Assembly (NCBI GenBank): GCA_025922715.1
Contig: JAICHH010000044.1
Coordinates: 1-12,863 of the forward strand
Origin: Nitrososphaeraceae archaeon
GTDB lineage: Archaea; Thermoproteota; Nitrososphaeria; Nitrososphaerales; Nitrososphaeraceae
Length of the DNA: 12,863 bases
Reading direction: 5' to 3'
The translations under genes and the position numbers were made by a program. The notes beneath the pieces were generated by a model. That model was not told where the DNA came from, did not search any database, and saw only the letters and a program-made list of their open reading frames with translations. Below, piece by piece: positions 1 through 5,812 of the stretch; the first letter of the stretch is position 1; every line of letters starts with the position of its first letter.

Positions 1-546
1 AAATCATTGACTCAACCTAACGTTAATGATTCTATTAATCCAATAGCACTTGCTTTTATTTCTGGTTTTACATTTATTGCAAGAGGTTACGCATACGATA
101 TAAGACATCTTAAAGATCTGATAGTAAAGGCTGTACAACATAAAGGGTTAGCCTTTTTAGATATTCTACAACCCTGCCCAACTTATAATGATATAAATAC
201 TAAGGAGTGGTTCCAAGGACTGGACAATACTGATCAAGAAAATAGAAAAGCCATACCACGGATATATAAATTAGACAATTCTGGTTATAATGGAGAATTA
301 AAGGACCCAGACCAATATTATGAAATTGCTTCAAGAGTTATCGAAAAGTCAAATGAATGGGGAGATAGAATACCTATTGGAATATTTTATCAAAATGAAA
401 ATGTTGCATCGTATGACGAAAGAATTGCAATGAAAATAGATAACTATTTAAAGTATCCTCCTGCAAGTCAAGAAATTATTTTAGATAAAAATAAAACAAA
501 TTCTAATATAAATGAATTATTAAAATCATTTAAGGTTAATGCATAA
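1..546 (+). CDS. 2-oxoacid:ferredoxin oxidoreductase beta subunit, C-terminal part (5' end outside window)
   Basis: This is the C-terminal part of the thiamine-diphosphate-binding beta subunit of a 2-oxoacid:ferredoxin oxidoreductase (pyruvate or 2-oxoglutarate type). The enzyme reversibly converts a 2-oxoacid and CoA to acyl-CoA and CO2 with reduced ferredoxin. The frame is open to the first base of the window, so the TTG at 7 is not a real start. The segment GYAYDIRHLKDLI followed by LDILQPCPTYND is diagnostic; the cysteine of QPCPTYN is the last ligand of the beta subunit's [4Fe-4S] cluster in this family. The remaining ~110 residues match the usual C-terminal domain, and the protein ends normally at TAA. 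The alpha subunit gene would be expected just upstream. Substrate cannot be decided from this part, so no symbol is given. It converges on amoA. Confidence 0.9.
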   Translation, partial: KSLTQPNVNDSINPIALAFISGFTFIARGYAYDIRHLKDLIVKAVQHKGLAFLDILQPCPTYNDINTKEWFQGLDNTDQENRKAIPRIYKLDNSGYNGELKDPDQYYEIASRVIEKSNEWGDRIPIGIFYQNENVASYDERIAMKIDNYLKYPPASQEIILDKNKTNSNINELLKSFKVNA

Positions 547-693
547 ATCATATACATATAATCACATTATTTTATAATGCATTATTATAATTAATTAAAT
601 TTTCCAATCAAACAATTTTAAAATTATAAAATTTTTCTTTATTCAATAGGTTAAATCTTTTTTAAAAAAATTAAATGAAAAATGAAGGACTTT
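547..693. other. AT-rich intergenic region between two convergent genes; T-tract terminators
   Basis: This spacer separates the oxidoreductase gene and the oppositely oriented amoA. It is very AT-rich. For transcripts arriving on the minus strand from amoA, the A-run at 664-670 gives a T7 tract, the usual simple archaeal terminator. For the plus strand, T-rich runs near 597-603 and 631-640 could serve the upstream gene. I see no ORF or RNA gene. Confidence 0.5.
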
Positions 694-1344
694 TTAATCC
701 CATTTACTCCAGGCTGCCATCCACCTGTAAGTCCAAGTATTCAGCTTCGCGCCTAATGCTGCTATTGGCACACTAAGCACTGCACCTGCTCCTGCTCCTA
801 AAGCTACAGGACTATTGTAGAACTTACCGACCTGAGGTTCTATAGGCGTCATATACGGGGGCAATGTAGGTCTAGGATATTTGAATGCCATTTCTAGCGG
901 ATCCTTAACTAGCAACAGGTTTATCATATTGAATACAGGCAATGACATTCCAACCAGTGTTCCACCTATTAGAATGGCTGCATGCTTATTTCGTCGTGTA
1001 GCCCAATATGATAGGTCTAATAACATTGCAGACGGTATCCAAACTGGTACTACTACAAAGTCATAGGGATATCCTAAAGCAAACCATGCACCTTTTGCAA
1101 CCCAAGTATATATTGTCATAATTGTTGCGTAATATGTAGCCGTACCTGGAACTCCTGTGAAGAGCATATAATAAATTGCTCCTACCACAAGCATAGTAGA
1201 TTGTGAAATAGAAAATACCACAAATGAAGTCCACGCCCAATCAGTATAGAAGATATAGTCACCAGCATTGATAGTCAATAATGTACTGTTAACAGCAACG
1301 ACCACTATGAATAGATAGTGCGTTGTACGTCGTAGCCAGACCAT
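694..1344 (-). CDS. amoA: Ammonia monooxygenase subunit A (archaeal AmoA)
   Basis: AmoA is an integral-membrane subunit of the copper-dependent ammonia monooxygenase, which oxidises ammonia to hydroxylamine as the energy-yielding first step of nitrification. The protein is almost entirely hydrophobic helices (about six). It carries the familiar archaeal AmoA blocks: MVWLRRTTHY at the N-terminus, NAGDYIFYTDWAW near residues 26-38, a TGVPGTATYYATI block, YPRPTLPPYMTPIEPQVGKF, and the terminal WTYRWMAAWSKWD. The frame can start at 1350 (ML-MVW) or at 1344. I choose 1344 because it gives the standard 216 residues and because a TATA box is centred 28 bases upstream of it, as expected for a leaderless mRNA. 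Residues such as FVVFSISQST and AKGAWFALGYPYDF look like the soil group I.1b type. It lies 140 bases downstream of amoX, same strand, with its own promoter. Sampled composition (790-840) is near 50% GC, well above the flanking housekeeping genes. Confidence 0.98.
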   Translation of the reverse strand: MVWLRRTTHYLFIVVVAVNSTLLTINAGDYIFYTDWAWTSFVVFSISQSTMLVVGAIYYMLFTGVPGTATYYATIMTIYTWVAKGAWFALGYPYDFVVVPVWIPSAMLLDLSYWATRRNKHAAILIGGTLVGMSLPVFNMINLLLVKDPLEMAFKYPRPTLPPYMTPIEPQVGKFYNSPVALGAGAGAVLSVPIAALGAKLNTWTYRWMAAWSKWD

Positions 1345-1367
1345 TAACATCCTACGATTGAAAGTTG

Positions 1368-1376
1368 TATATAAAA
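1368..1376 (-). promoter_or_regulatory. TATA box of amoA
   Basis: On the minus strand this reads TTTTATATA, centred on base 1372, which is 28 bases before the ATG at 1344. That spacing places transcription start on or next to the start codon, so amoA has its own promoter and probably a leaderless mRNA. It argues against the alternative ATG at 1350. Confidence 0.65.
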
Positions 1377-1484
1377 TTTTATTTTTTTATTGAAATAATT
1401 TGTATCCTTATCGTGTGATTATATTATAGTTATTAAAACTTAAAAAAAGATTTTTAAAAGTATTAATAGAATAAAAAAAAGATT

Positions 1485-1778
1485 TTATGGACGTGGTGTT
1501 TTTTCGTTTGCTATTTTTATGATAAATATTAATCCTAATACTTCTATGACGGTGAGTACAGACAATGCATAAAGTCCACTAGGTAATGGATAAGCCCACG
1601 GATATACCGTTACTCCAACATAAATACCACCGGCAGTTGCGACCCAACATAAGATAAATCCAAGAACGAAAACTCCATTCATGTTTTCTACTCTGCGGCC
1701 TATCATACGTTCTATTTCATCACGATTTCCACCGTCAGCTCTTCTTCCACCGCTACTATATCCTTTTGGTAAAGTCAT
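1485..1778 (-). CDS. amoX: AMO-associated membrane protein AmoX
   Basis: AmoX is the small membrane protein found beside amoA in ammonia-oxidising archaea, originally called ORF38 and now regarded as a structural subunit of the archaeal AMO complex. The 97-residue protein has a glycine/arginine-rich hydrophilic N-terminus (about 1-33) and two transmembrane helices, about 34-58 and 68-88, joined by a short turn containing YPWAYPLPSG. It ends in a short charged tail. ATG at 1778 is supported by a TATA-like box 28 bases upstream. It is upstream of amoA on the same strand, but a T8 tract just after its stop (A-run 1473-1480) and the separate amoA promoter suggest that amoX and amoA are at least partly separate transcripts. 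It is divergent from amoB. Confidence 0.93.
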   Translation of the reverse strand: MTLPKGYSSGGRRADGGNRDEIERMIGRRVENMNGVFVLGFILCWVATAGGIYVGVTVYPWAYPLPSGLYALSVLTVIEVLGLIFIIKIANEKTPRP

Positions 1779-1802
1779 ATAATAATAGTGTCTGAATCTG
1801 CC

Positions 1803-1810
1803 TTTTTAAA
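1803..1810 (-). promoter_or_regulatory. TATA box of amoX
   Basis: The minus strand reads TTTAAAAA here, centred near 1806, 28 bases before the amoX ATG at 1778. Spacing again fits leaderless transcription. Confidence 0.5.
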
Positions 1811-1875
1811 TTTTGCTATTCATTTGTATAATAACGATAGATTTTTTAGAGATTAATTGGTTTGAGATATTTGTA

Positions 1876-1883
1876 CTTATACG
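1876..1883 (+). promoter_or_regulatory. Possible TATA box of amoB
   Basis: CTTATACG is centred near 1879, 29 bases before an ATG at 1908 and 92 bases before the homology-supported ATG at 1971. A second AT-rich candidate, TTTTAAAT at 1892-1899, would start the mRNA near 1923. I see no good TATA box 25-30 bases before 1971, so the mRNA probably has either a 5' leader or a longer reading frame. Confidence 0.35.
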
Positions 1884-1970
1884 TTTTACTATTTTAAATT
1901 TTTAAAAATGAAAGAACAAGAAAACAGCAAAACATATATCCATGTTATTCACCTTTCCTACTATACGAAT

Positions 1971-2528
1971 ATGATAAAAAGTGCATTAGCGGTAACTATA
2001 GCTATAGTTATTGTGATGTCTACTGCAGTAACTCTTATTCCAATTGAAGATGCTGAGGGTCATGGTGTTCAAGCACAGCTTCAAAGCCGATTCGTAAGAA
2101 TTCAAGATGAAGCTTTTTCAGCACAAAATTTGCAAACTGGAGAGGAAATAACAGTAACTGGTACGTTACAAAGTCTTGTCAATAGGCCATTAAGAGCATG
2201 GATTTCTCTCTTTAGTGAATCTACTAACGCAGGTAACAGATGGGAATTTACTTCCAGAGACCCACCAGGTAACGTATTTGAGCTTCAGCCCCAAGCTACA
2301 ATTCCTTACACAGTAACTGCAAAAGCCCTAGAACCAGGAGTATATCACGTACATACACAGCTTAATGTTGCAACGGTAGGTCCAGGTTTAGGCCCAGGCC
2401 AAACAGTTCAGGTAACTGGTCCTGCAATCTTAAAGCCAGTACCATGGGAAAATGTATGGTACCAAGTAATACTTATTGGCGCTGGACTTGCAGTAACTTT
2501 TGCAACTAGACCGTGGCAAGTTATTTAA
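1971..2528 (+). CDS. amoB: Ammonia monooxygenase subunit B (archaeal AmoB)
   Basis: AmoB is the mainly extracytoplasmic subunit of ammonia monooxygenase. From ATG 1971 the protein has 185 residues, the short form typical of archaea. It has an N-terminal hydrophobic signal segment (about 3-24), a cupredoxin-like domain, and one C-terminal membrane helix ending in TFATRPWQVI. His31, first residue of HGVQAQLQSRFVRI, and the His126-x-His128 pair in YHVHTQL correspond to the three-histidine copper site of PmoB (N-terminal His plus HxH); His31 would be the new N-terminus after signal cleavage at EDAEG|HG. The frame is open to an ATG at 1908, adding 21 residues rich in Lys, Gln, His and Tyr that I do not recognise from AmoB proteins. 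I prefer 1971 by homology, although the best TATA box fits 1908. It is divergent from amoX and convergent with the next gene. Confidence 0.95.
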   Translation: MIKSALAVTIAIVIVMSTAVTLIPIEDAEGHGVQAQLQSRFVRIQDEAFSAQNLQTGEEITVTGTLQSLVNRPLRAWISLFSESTNAGNRWEFTSRDPPGNVFELQPQATIPYTVTAKALEPGVYHVHTQLNVATVGPGLGPGQTVQVTGPAILKPVPWENVWYQVILIGAGLAVTFATRPWQVI

Positions 2529-2765
2529 ATAACCTACTATTTTTTATTTTTAAAAATCAAATCCTATACAAATATTAACAACAAATGTTATTTATGAAAG
2601 TAATGTTTATGATGATATTACTTAGTATTATTTACAAGTAATTTGTATAATATGTATATATATAAGTAAATGGCATTGTTTAAGAATTATTTACAATAAA
2701 TGATATTTTAAAAACTGTCTATTATTATAAACCCATTGAGATAACATAAAATAAAAAAGATAAAC
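2529..2765. other. amoB 3' flank: T-tract terminator and AT-rich spacer
   Basis: Eleven bases after the amoB stop a T-rich tract (2540-2551, interrupted by one A) should end the amoB transcript. The rest to about 2760 is strongly AT-rich with two similar 'attatttaca' motifs (near 2629 and 2688). I found no convincing coding frame or RNA gene. The palindromes that follow are listed separately. Confidence 0.5.
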
Positions 2766-2810
2766 ATGGTTTGTTTAACAATAAACAAACCATCATTATA
2801 ATGATGGTTT
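2766..2810 (-). terminator. Two overlapping perfect palindromes, probable terminator of the small minus-strand gene
   Basis: Palindrome 1 has a 12-bp stem, ATGGTTTGTTTA (2766-2777) and TAAACAAACCAT (2782-2793), with an ACAA loop. Palindrome 2 is a gapless 24-bp inverted repeat, AAACCATCATTA (2787-2798) and TAATGATGGTTT (2799-2810). They share 2787-2793, so the two hairpins are mutually exclusive. Read on the minus strand the array begins over the stop codon of the preceding gene (2809-2811) and is followed by a T6 tract (A-run 2754-2759), the layout of an intrinsic terminator. It may also serve amoB coming from the other side. Confidence 0.6.
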
Positions 2811-3093
2811 ACCAGTGATGTTTCTCGTCTGGAATTAAACCAATCTGTTCTCTTTCAAAGTATTTTTCCAATTCTTGTGTCCAACGTTCTTTTGCAGAAG
2901 CTCCGCCAAGTCCTTTCCTTCTTAGCCAAAATGAAATTACTCCAAGCAGGAAGACCGCAAATAATATTGTACCGAAAATATACACCATAACGTCGTAGAA
3001 CAATGGATCATAGTTTGGACCTATCTGTTGAATTAGACTACTAAATCCGTTACTAATCATTGCACTGAGATTGGTTATAGCACCTACTACCAT
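2809..3093 (-). CDS. Small single-helix membrane protein, candidate additional AMO subunit (AmoY or AmoZ)
   Basis: This 94-residue protein has a short hydrophilic N-terminus, one transmembrane helix (about 34-56, YDVMVYIFG...FLLGVISFW), then a cytoplasmic tail opening with LRRK and ending in a charged helix and KHHW. The positive residues after the helix predict an outside N-terminus. A longer frame from a TTG at 3105 exists, but ATG 3093 has a TATA-like box exactly 28 bases upstream and is preferred. Two further subunits of archaeal AMO, AmoY and AmoZ, have been described from Nitrososphaera viennensis as small membrane proteins unique to ammonia oxidisers. Size, topology, composition and position next to amoB make this gene and its neighbour at 3277 the natural candidates. 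I cannot tell from sequence alone which is which, so no symbol is given. It has its own promoter and terminator. Confidence 0.7.
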   Translation of the reverse strand: MVVGAITNLSAMISNGFSSLIQQIGPNYDPLFYDVMVYIFGTILFAVFLLGVISFWLRRKGLGGASAKERWTQELEKYFEREQIGLIPDEKHHW

Positions 3094-3117
3094 ATCATAT
3101 AGCAATCAAAAGCTGTG

Positions 3118-3124
3118 ATATATA
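3118..3124 (-). promoter_or_regulatory. TATA box of the 94-residue membrane protein gene
   Basis: Minus strand reads TATATAT within TGTATATATCAC, centred on 3121, 28 bases before ATG 3093. It supports that start and a separate, leaderless transcript. Confidence 0.55.
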
Positions 3125-3276
3125 CATTTTGGTATTTTGTATTCCATTAAACTTTTAAAATAAGTAATATATTTATTAGAAAGTTATTAGAATTTAAATA
3201 ATATTATTCTTATAAATATTATTAATTCGAACGTATAATAGAATGAATGATTTTTTTCAAATAAAAAAAAGGATTA

Positions 3277-3582
3277 TTATTTAGCTGGTTCTCTATGTCT
3301 ACTTCTACTCATAGCAAAGAATGCAGCTGCAACACCACCGAATATTGCTACTAGTACTACTATAAAAATAGCGGTTTGACTAGTATCTGCACTTACCATA
3401 GATGTGCCTGAACCATAAGCTCCTTCTTGTCCAGCAGTAGAAACCTTTTCTTGTGCTAATTTCAATTCTTCTTCTAAATTCGAACTTCCGGTATATTGTG
3501 CTACCGCTGATTGAAGTCCTAAGAAAGTAGTTCCTATTACCATTACTATTGCTGTCGCCATCCAGATATTTGGTTTATTCAT
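3277..3582 (-). CDS. Small membrane protein with signal segment, candidate additional AMO subunit (AmoY or AmoZ)
   Basis: The 101-residue protein has an N-terminal signal-like segment (about 6-28, ending in AVA before QYTG), an acidic to neutral extracytoplasmic stretch (about 30-69, including NLEEELKLAQEKV), one strongly hydrophobic helix (about 70-90, AIFIVVLVAIFGG onward), and a short basic tail SRSRHREPAK. This predicts a type I membrane protein with its soluble part outside the cell. A TTG at 3606 would add eight residues; ATG 3582 is chosen because a TATA-like box is centred 28 bases upstream. Together with the gene at 2809 it is a good candidate for AmoY or AmoZ, by size, topology and location beside amoB; assignment is inference. 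It is divergent from the uS15 gene with only 96 bases between starts. A T8 tract (A-run 3263-3270) follows its stop. Confidence 0.7.
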   Translation of the reverse strand: MNKPNIWMATAIVMVIGTTFLGLQSAVAQYTGSSNLEEELKLAQEKVSTAGQEGAYGSGTSMVSADTSQTAIFIVVLVAIFGGVAAAFFAMSRSRHREPAK

Positions 3583-3606
3583 CCTAATCTTCACTTTTAA
3601 ATTCAA

Positions 3607-3614
3607 TTATTTAA
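3607..3614 (-). promoter_or_regulatory. TATA box of the 101-residue membrane protein gene
   Basis: Minus strand reads TTAAATAA, centred at 3610-3611, 28 bases before ATG 3582. The position excludes the upstream TTG at 3606 as the natural start. Confidence 0.5.
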
Positions 3615-3648
3615 CTTTTATCATACGAAATAAAATAATTAAGTAACA

Positions 3649-3657
3649 TTTAAGATA
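3649..3657 (+). promoter_or_regulatory. TATA box of the uS15 operon
   Basis: TTTAAGATA centred on 3653 is 26 bases before the uS15 ATG. It shares a 96-base divergent promoter region with the minus-strand membrane protein gene. Confidence 0.5.
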
Positions 3658-3678
3658 TACAAAAAAATTAATATTAAT

Positions 3679-4128
3679 ATGGCTCGTACTCATGCTCATA
3701 CTCATGGAAAATCTCATTCAATTAGGCCGGCTACTAAAGATGCCCCTAGCTGGATTAATCAAAAACCAAAGGAAATAGTAGAACTTATTGTAAAATTAGC
3801 TGATGAAGGATTATCGCCAACTGAAATTGGATTAAAACTTAGAGATGAATATGCAATTCCCCTTGTTAAACCAATACTAGGAAAATCAATTACAACTATT
3901 CTAAAGGATAATAACATTAGCTCTACAATGCCTGAAGATTTAAATAGACTAGTACAGAAAGCATTAGGACTTCAAAAACATTTAAAAACTCATAATAGCG
4001 ATCATAGGAACGTTCGCTCATTAGAATTGATAGAATCAAAGATTCATAGGATTTCTAAATATTATAAATACAATGGAAAAATTCCTTCAAATTGGAAATA
4101 TTCTGCAGTAATAGCACAATTAGAATAA
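3679..4128 (+). CDS. rps15: Small ribosomal subunit protein uS15
   Basis: This is the archaeal/eukaryotic form of ribosomal protein S15, a primary 16S rRNA-binding protein of the small subunit. The 149 residues match the usual archaeal length, which exceeds the ~89 of bacteria because of the N-terminal extension. That extension begins MARTHAHTHGKSHSIRP and has the typical APSWI block. The core contains the GLSPTEIGLKLRDEYAIPLVK segment, the LQKHLKTHNSDHRNVRSLELIESKIHRI rRNA-binding helices and the closing YYKYNGKIPSNWKY. It is the first gene of a compact operon; the next gene starts six bases after its stop. Confidence 0.97.
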   Translation: MARTHAHTHGKSHSIRPATKDAPSWINQKPKEIVELIVKLADEGLSPTEIGLKLRDEYAIPLVKPILGKSITTILKDNNISSTMPEDLNRLVQKALGLQKHLKTHNSDHRNVRSLELIESKIHRISKYYKYNGKIPSNWKYSAVIAQLE

Positions 4129-4134
4129 ATAATA

Positions 4135-5571
4135 ATGGTTAAAAAAGAGCTTGAAACTGCTCTTAAATTCAATGGCGAAAGAATATATTCAAATATTGAT
4201 AAAGATATTTTTCTAATTTCTAGAAGAAATTGTGATGGATTAGTTGCTGGGACGATTATATCTACAGCATTATTAAAATTAGATACAAGATTTACTTTTA
4301 GAACAATTGATTATTTAGATCCTGATACTGTAGCAAGAATAATTTCTGAAGATCATGATTTTAATATTTTTATAGATTTAAATATAGAAGAGATTGGAAA
4401 AATTAAGAATATCAAAGAGAAATCATTAATCATAGATCATCATAAAATATCTCAAAACTTAAAGGATTATGAAGAATATTTACTAAATCCCTATATATAT
4501 GGAATAAATGAAAAAAATGAGATATCATCAGGAGGATTAGCGTATTTAATAGCTGAAAAATTAAATAAAGGAAATAAAAAATTGTCACTTTTAGCTATAG
4601 TTTCTGCATTAGCAGAAAAACAAGATACTGGAATTAAAAAATCATTGATTGGATTAAATTCCGAAATTGCATCTGTTGCGTCATCAACAGGAATTGTAAA
4701 TATTAAGACAGATTTAGTTTTTAATACTCTTGGATATAAGCCCATACATGAAGCATTAGCTTATAATATTTCACCATTTATAGAAGGTATTACATGGAAC
4801 AAAGAAAATTGCTATAAAATTTTGAAAAATTCAGGGATTAATACTCATAAGAATGGCAAATTGAGAACTTTTGCAGAAATATCTGAAGAAGAAAAAAATA
4901 TCATTTTAGATGCAATCACTAAATTCATTTTTCTATCAAGTAGAAATAATAGTAACAAAGAGATTATTGAGAATATTTCCAATGAGCTAGTAAATCAATT
5001 ATATGAATTTGTAAAAGAAGATAATAATAGCATATTACATGATGGAAGAGAATTTGCGTTTGTGATCAATGCTTGTATAAGAAATATGAAGTCTGAATTA
5101 GCAATTGGAATATGCTTAGGAGAAAGAAACAATACATTGATAGAAACTGAACAATTAACTAATAATTATAAAGCTAATATTGTTAACTCATTAGGAAAAA
5201 TATTTAAAGAGAAATGGCGCCTTATTGATAATGGTTCATTTGTATTTATTAATGGAGAGGGTCTTTTAGCAGATGACAATGTAAAAGAAATTGTTGAAAT
5301 TTTAAGTGAATCAATAACTTTTAGAAAAAAATGGTTTTTTTTAAGAACTTTATCAAATGATAATAATTATAAATTTTATAGTATAAAGGGTAATAATTGT
5401 GATTTAAAATTTGATATTGATTCCATATTAAAACAATCCCCCGATATTATATCTCAAGTTGATAAAAATATTCCTAATATATATACACTAAAGGTATCTT
5501 ATTCAAAAATTGAAGAATTCATATCTATCATAAGAAAAGGAGTTTCAAAATATGAAAGAGAATCATCATAA
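4135..5571 (+). CDS. DHH-family phosphoesterase, archaeal RecJ/GAN-like, with degraded active site
   Basis: The gene product belongs to the DHH superfamily of archaeal RecJ-like proteins, related to the GINS-associated nuclease GAN and to eukaryotic Cdc45. The 478 residues match archaeal homologues, and the position between uS15 and Pcc1 is one I recall for archaeal recJ genes. The DHH motif is intact (Asp101-His102-His103, in SLIIDHHKIS), as are Asp81 (IFIDLN) and the SSGGLAYLIAEKL helix. Motif I, usually HxDxDG, reads RRNCDG (30-35), so the His and first Asp appear replaced by Arg30 and Asn32; the usual Asp of motif IV is Glu161 (SALAEKQD). The C-terminal half is weakly conserved, with no clear GGG/GGH-type DHHA1 motif. 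It may therefore be a structural, Cdc45-like CMG component rather than an active exonuclease; this is inference. Very AT-rich coding sequence. Confidence 0.8.
   Translation: MVKKELETALKFNGERIYSNIDKDIFLISRRNCDGLVAGTIISTALLKLDTRFTFRTIDYLDPDTVARIISEDHDFNIFIDLNIEEIGKIKNIKEKSLIIDHHKISQNLKDYEEYLLNPYIYGINEKNEISSGGLAYLIAEKLNKGNKKLSLLAIVSALAEKQDTGIKKSLIGLNSEIASVASSTGIVNIKTDLVFNTLGYKPIHEALAYNISPFIEGITWNKENCYKILKNSGINTHKNGKLRTFAEISEEEKNIILDAITKFIFLSSRNNSNKEIIENISNELVNQLYEFVKEDNNSILHDGREFAFVINACIRNMKSELAIGICLGERNNTLIETEQLTNNYKANIVNSLGKIFKEKWRLIDNGSFVFINGEGLLADDNVKEIVEILSESITFRKKWFFLRTLSNDNNYKFYSIKGNNCDLKFDIDSILKQSPDIISQVDKNIPNIYTLKVSYSKIEEFISIIRKGVSKYERESS
5539..5542 (+). promoter_or_regulatory. Shine-Dalgarno site of pcc1
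   Basis: GGAG, inside AAAAGGAGTTT, sits nine bases before ATG 5552 and inside the end of the preceding DHH gene. It fixes the pcc1 start and shows that internal operon genes here use SD-led initiation, unlike the leaderless first genes. Confidence 0.6.
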
Positions 5572-5812
5572 TTGTAGAATAGTAGTTAATATTGAAATAG
5601 AGTTTGCAAAAGTAAAGGAAAGAGATGCAATCCTGAATACTTTATTACCTGATAACATCAATTTTCCCAATGGACTTTCTATGGAAATGTCAGTAAATAA
5701 TAAATCTTTGATGATTAATACATCTTCTACTAAAATTGATACTATGATAAATACCATTAATGAGATACTATATCATATTTCTCTTGCTAAAAAAGTGATA
5801 AAGCATGATTGA
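5552..5812 (+). CDS. pcc1: KEOPS complex subunit Pcc1
   Basis: Pcc1 is the small dimerising subunit of KEOPS, the complex that makes N6-threonylcarbamoyladenosine at position 37 of ANN-decoding tRNAs, where it binds the Kae1 catalytic subunit. The 86-residue protein has the expected small alpha/beta layout: a first strand (CRIVVNIEIEF), a helix with KERDAILNTLLPD, two strands around GLSMEMSVNNKSLMINTSS, and a C-terminal helix (IDTMINTINEILYHISLAKKVI). Overall identity to any one Pcc1 is not obvious by eye; the call rests on size, layout and the operon position after the RecJ-like gene, recalled from other archaea. Its start overlaps the previous gene by 20 bases. Its last 17 codons lie in the first copy of a 62-bp tandem duplication. 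Confidence 0.75.
   Translation: MKENHHNCRIVVNIEIEFAKVKERDAILNTLLPDNINFPNGLSMEMSVNNKSLMINTSSTKIDTMINTINEILYHISLAKKVIKHD

Noticed and set aside
881..1066. 61-codon plus-strand frame inside amoA
   Set aside because: It is antisense to the unmistakable AmoA coding sequence and has no promoter or known motif.
4491..4745. 84-codon minus-strand frame inside the RecJ-like gene
   Set aside because: Shadow frame in AT-rich coding DNA; the sense-strand DHH protein explains the region.
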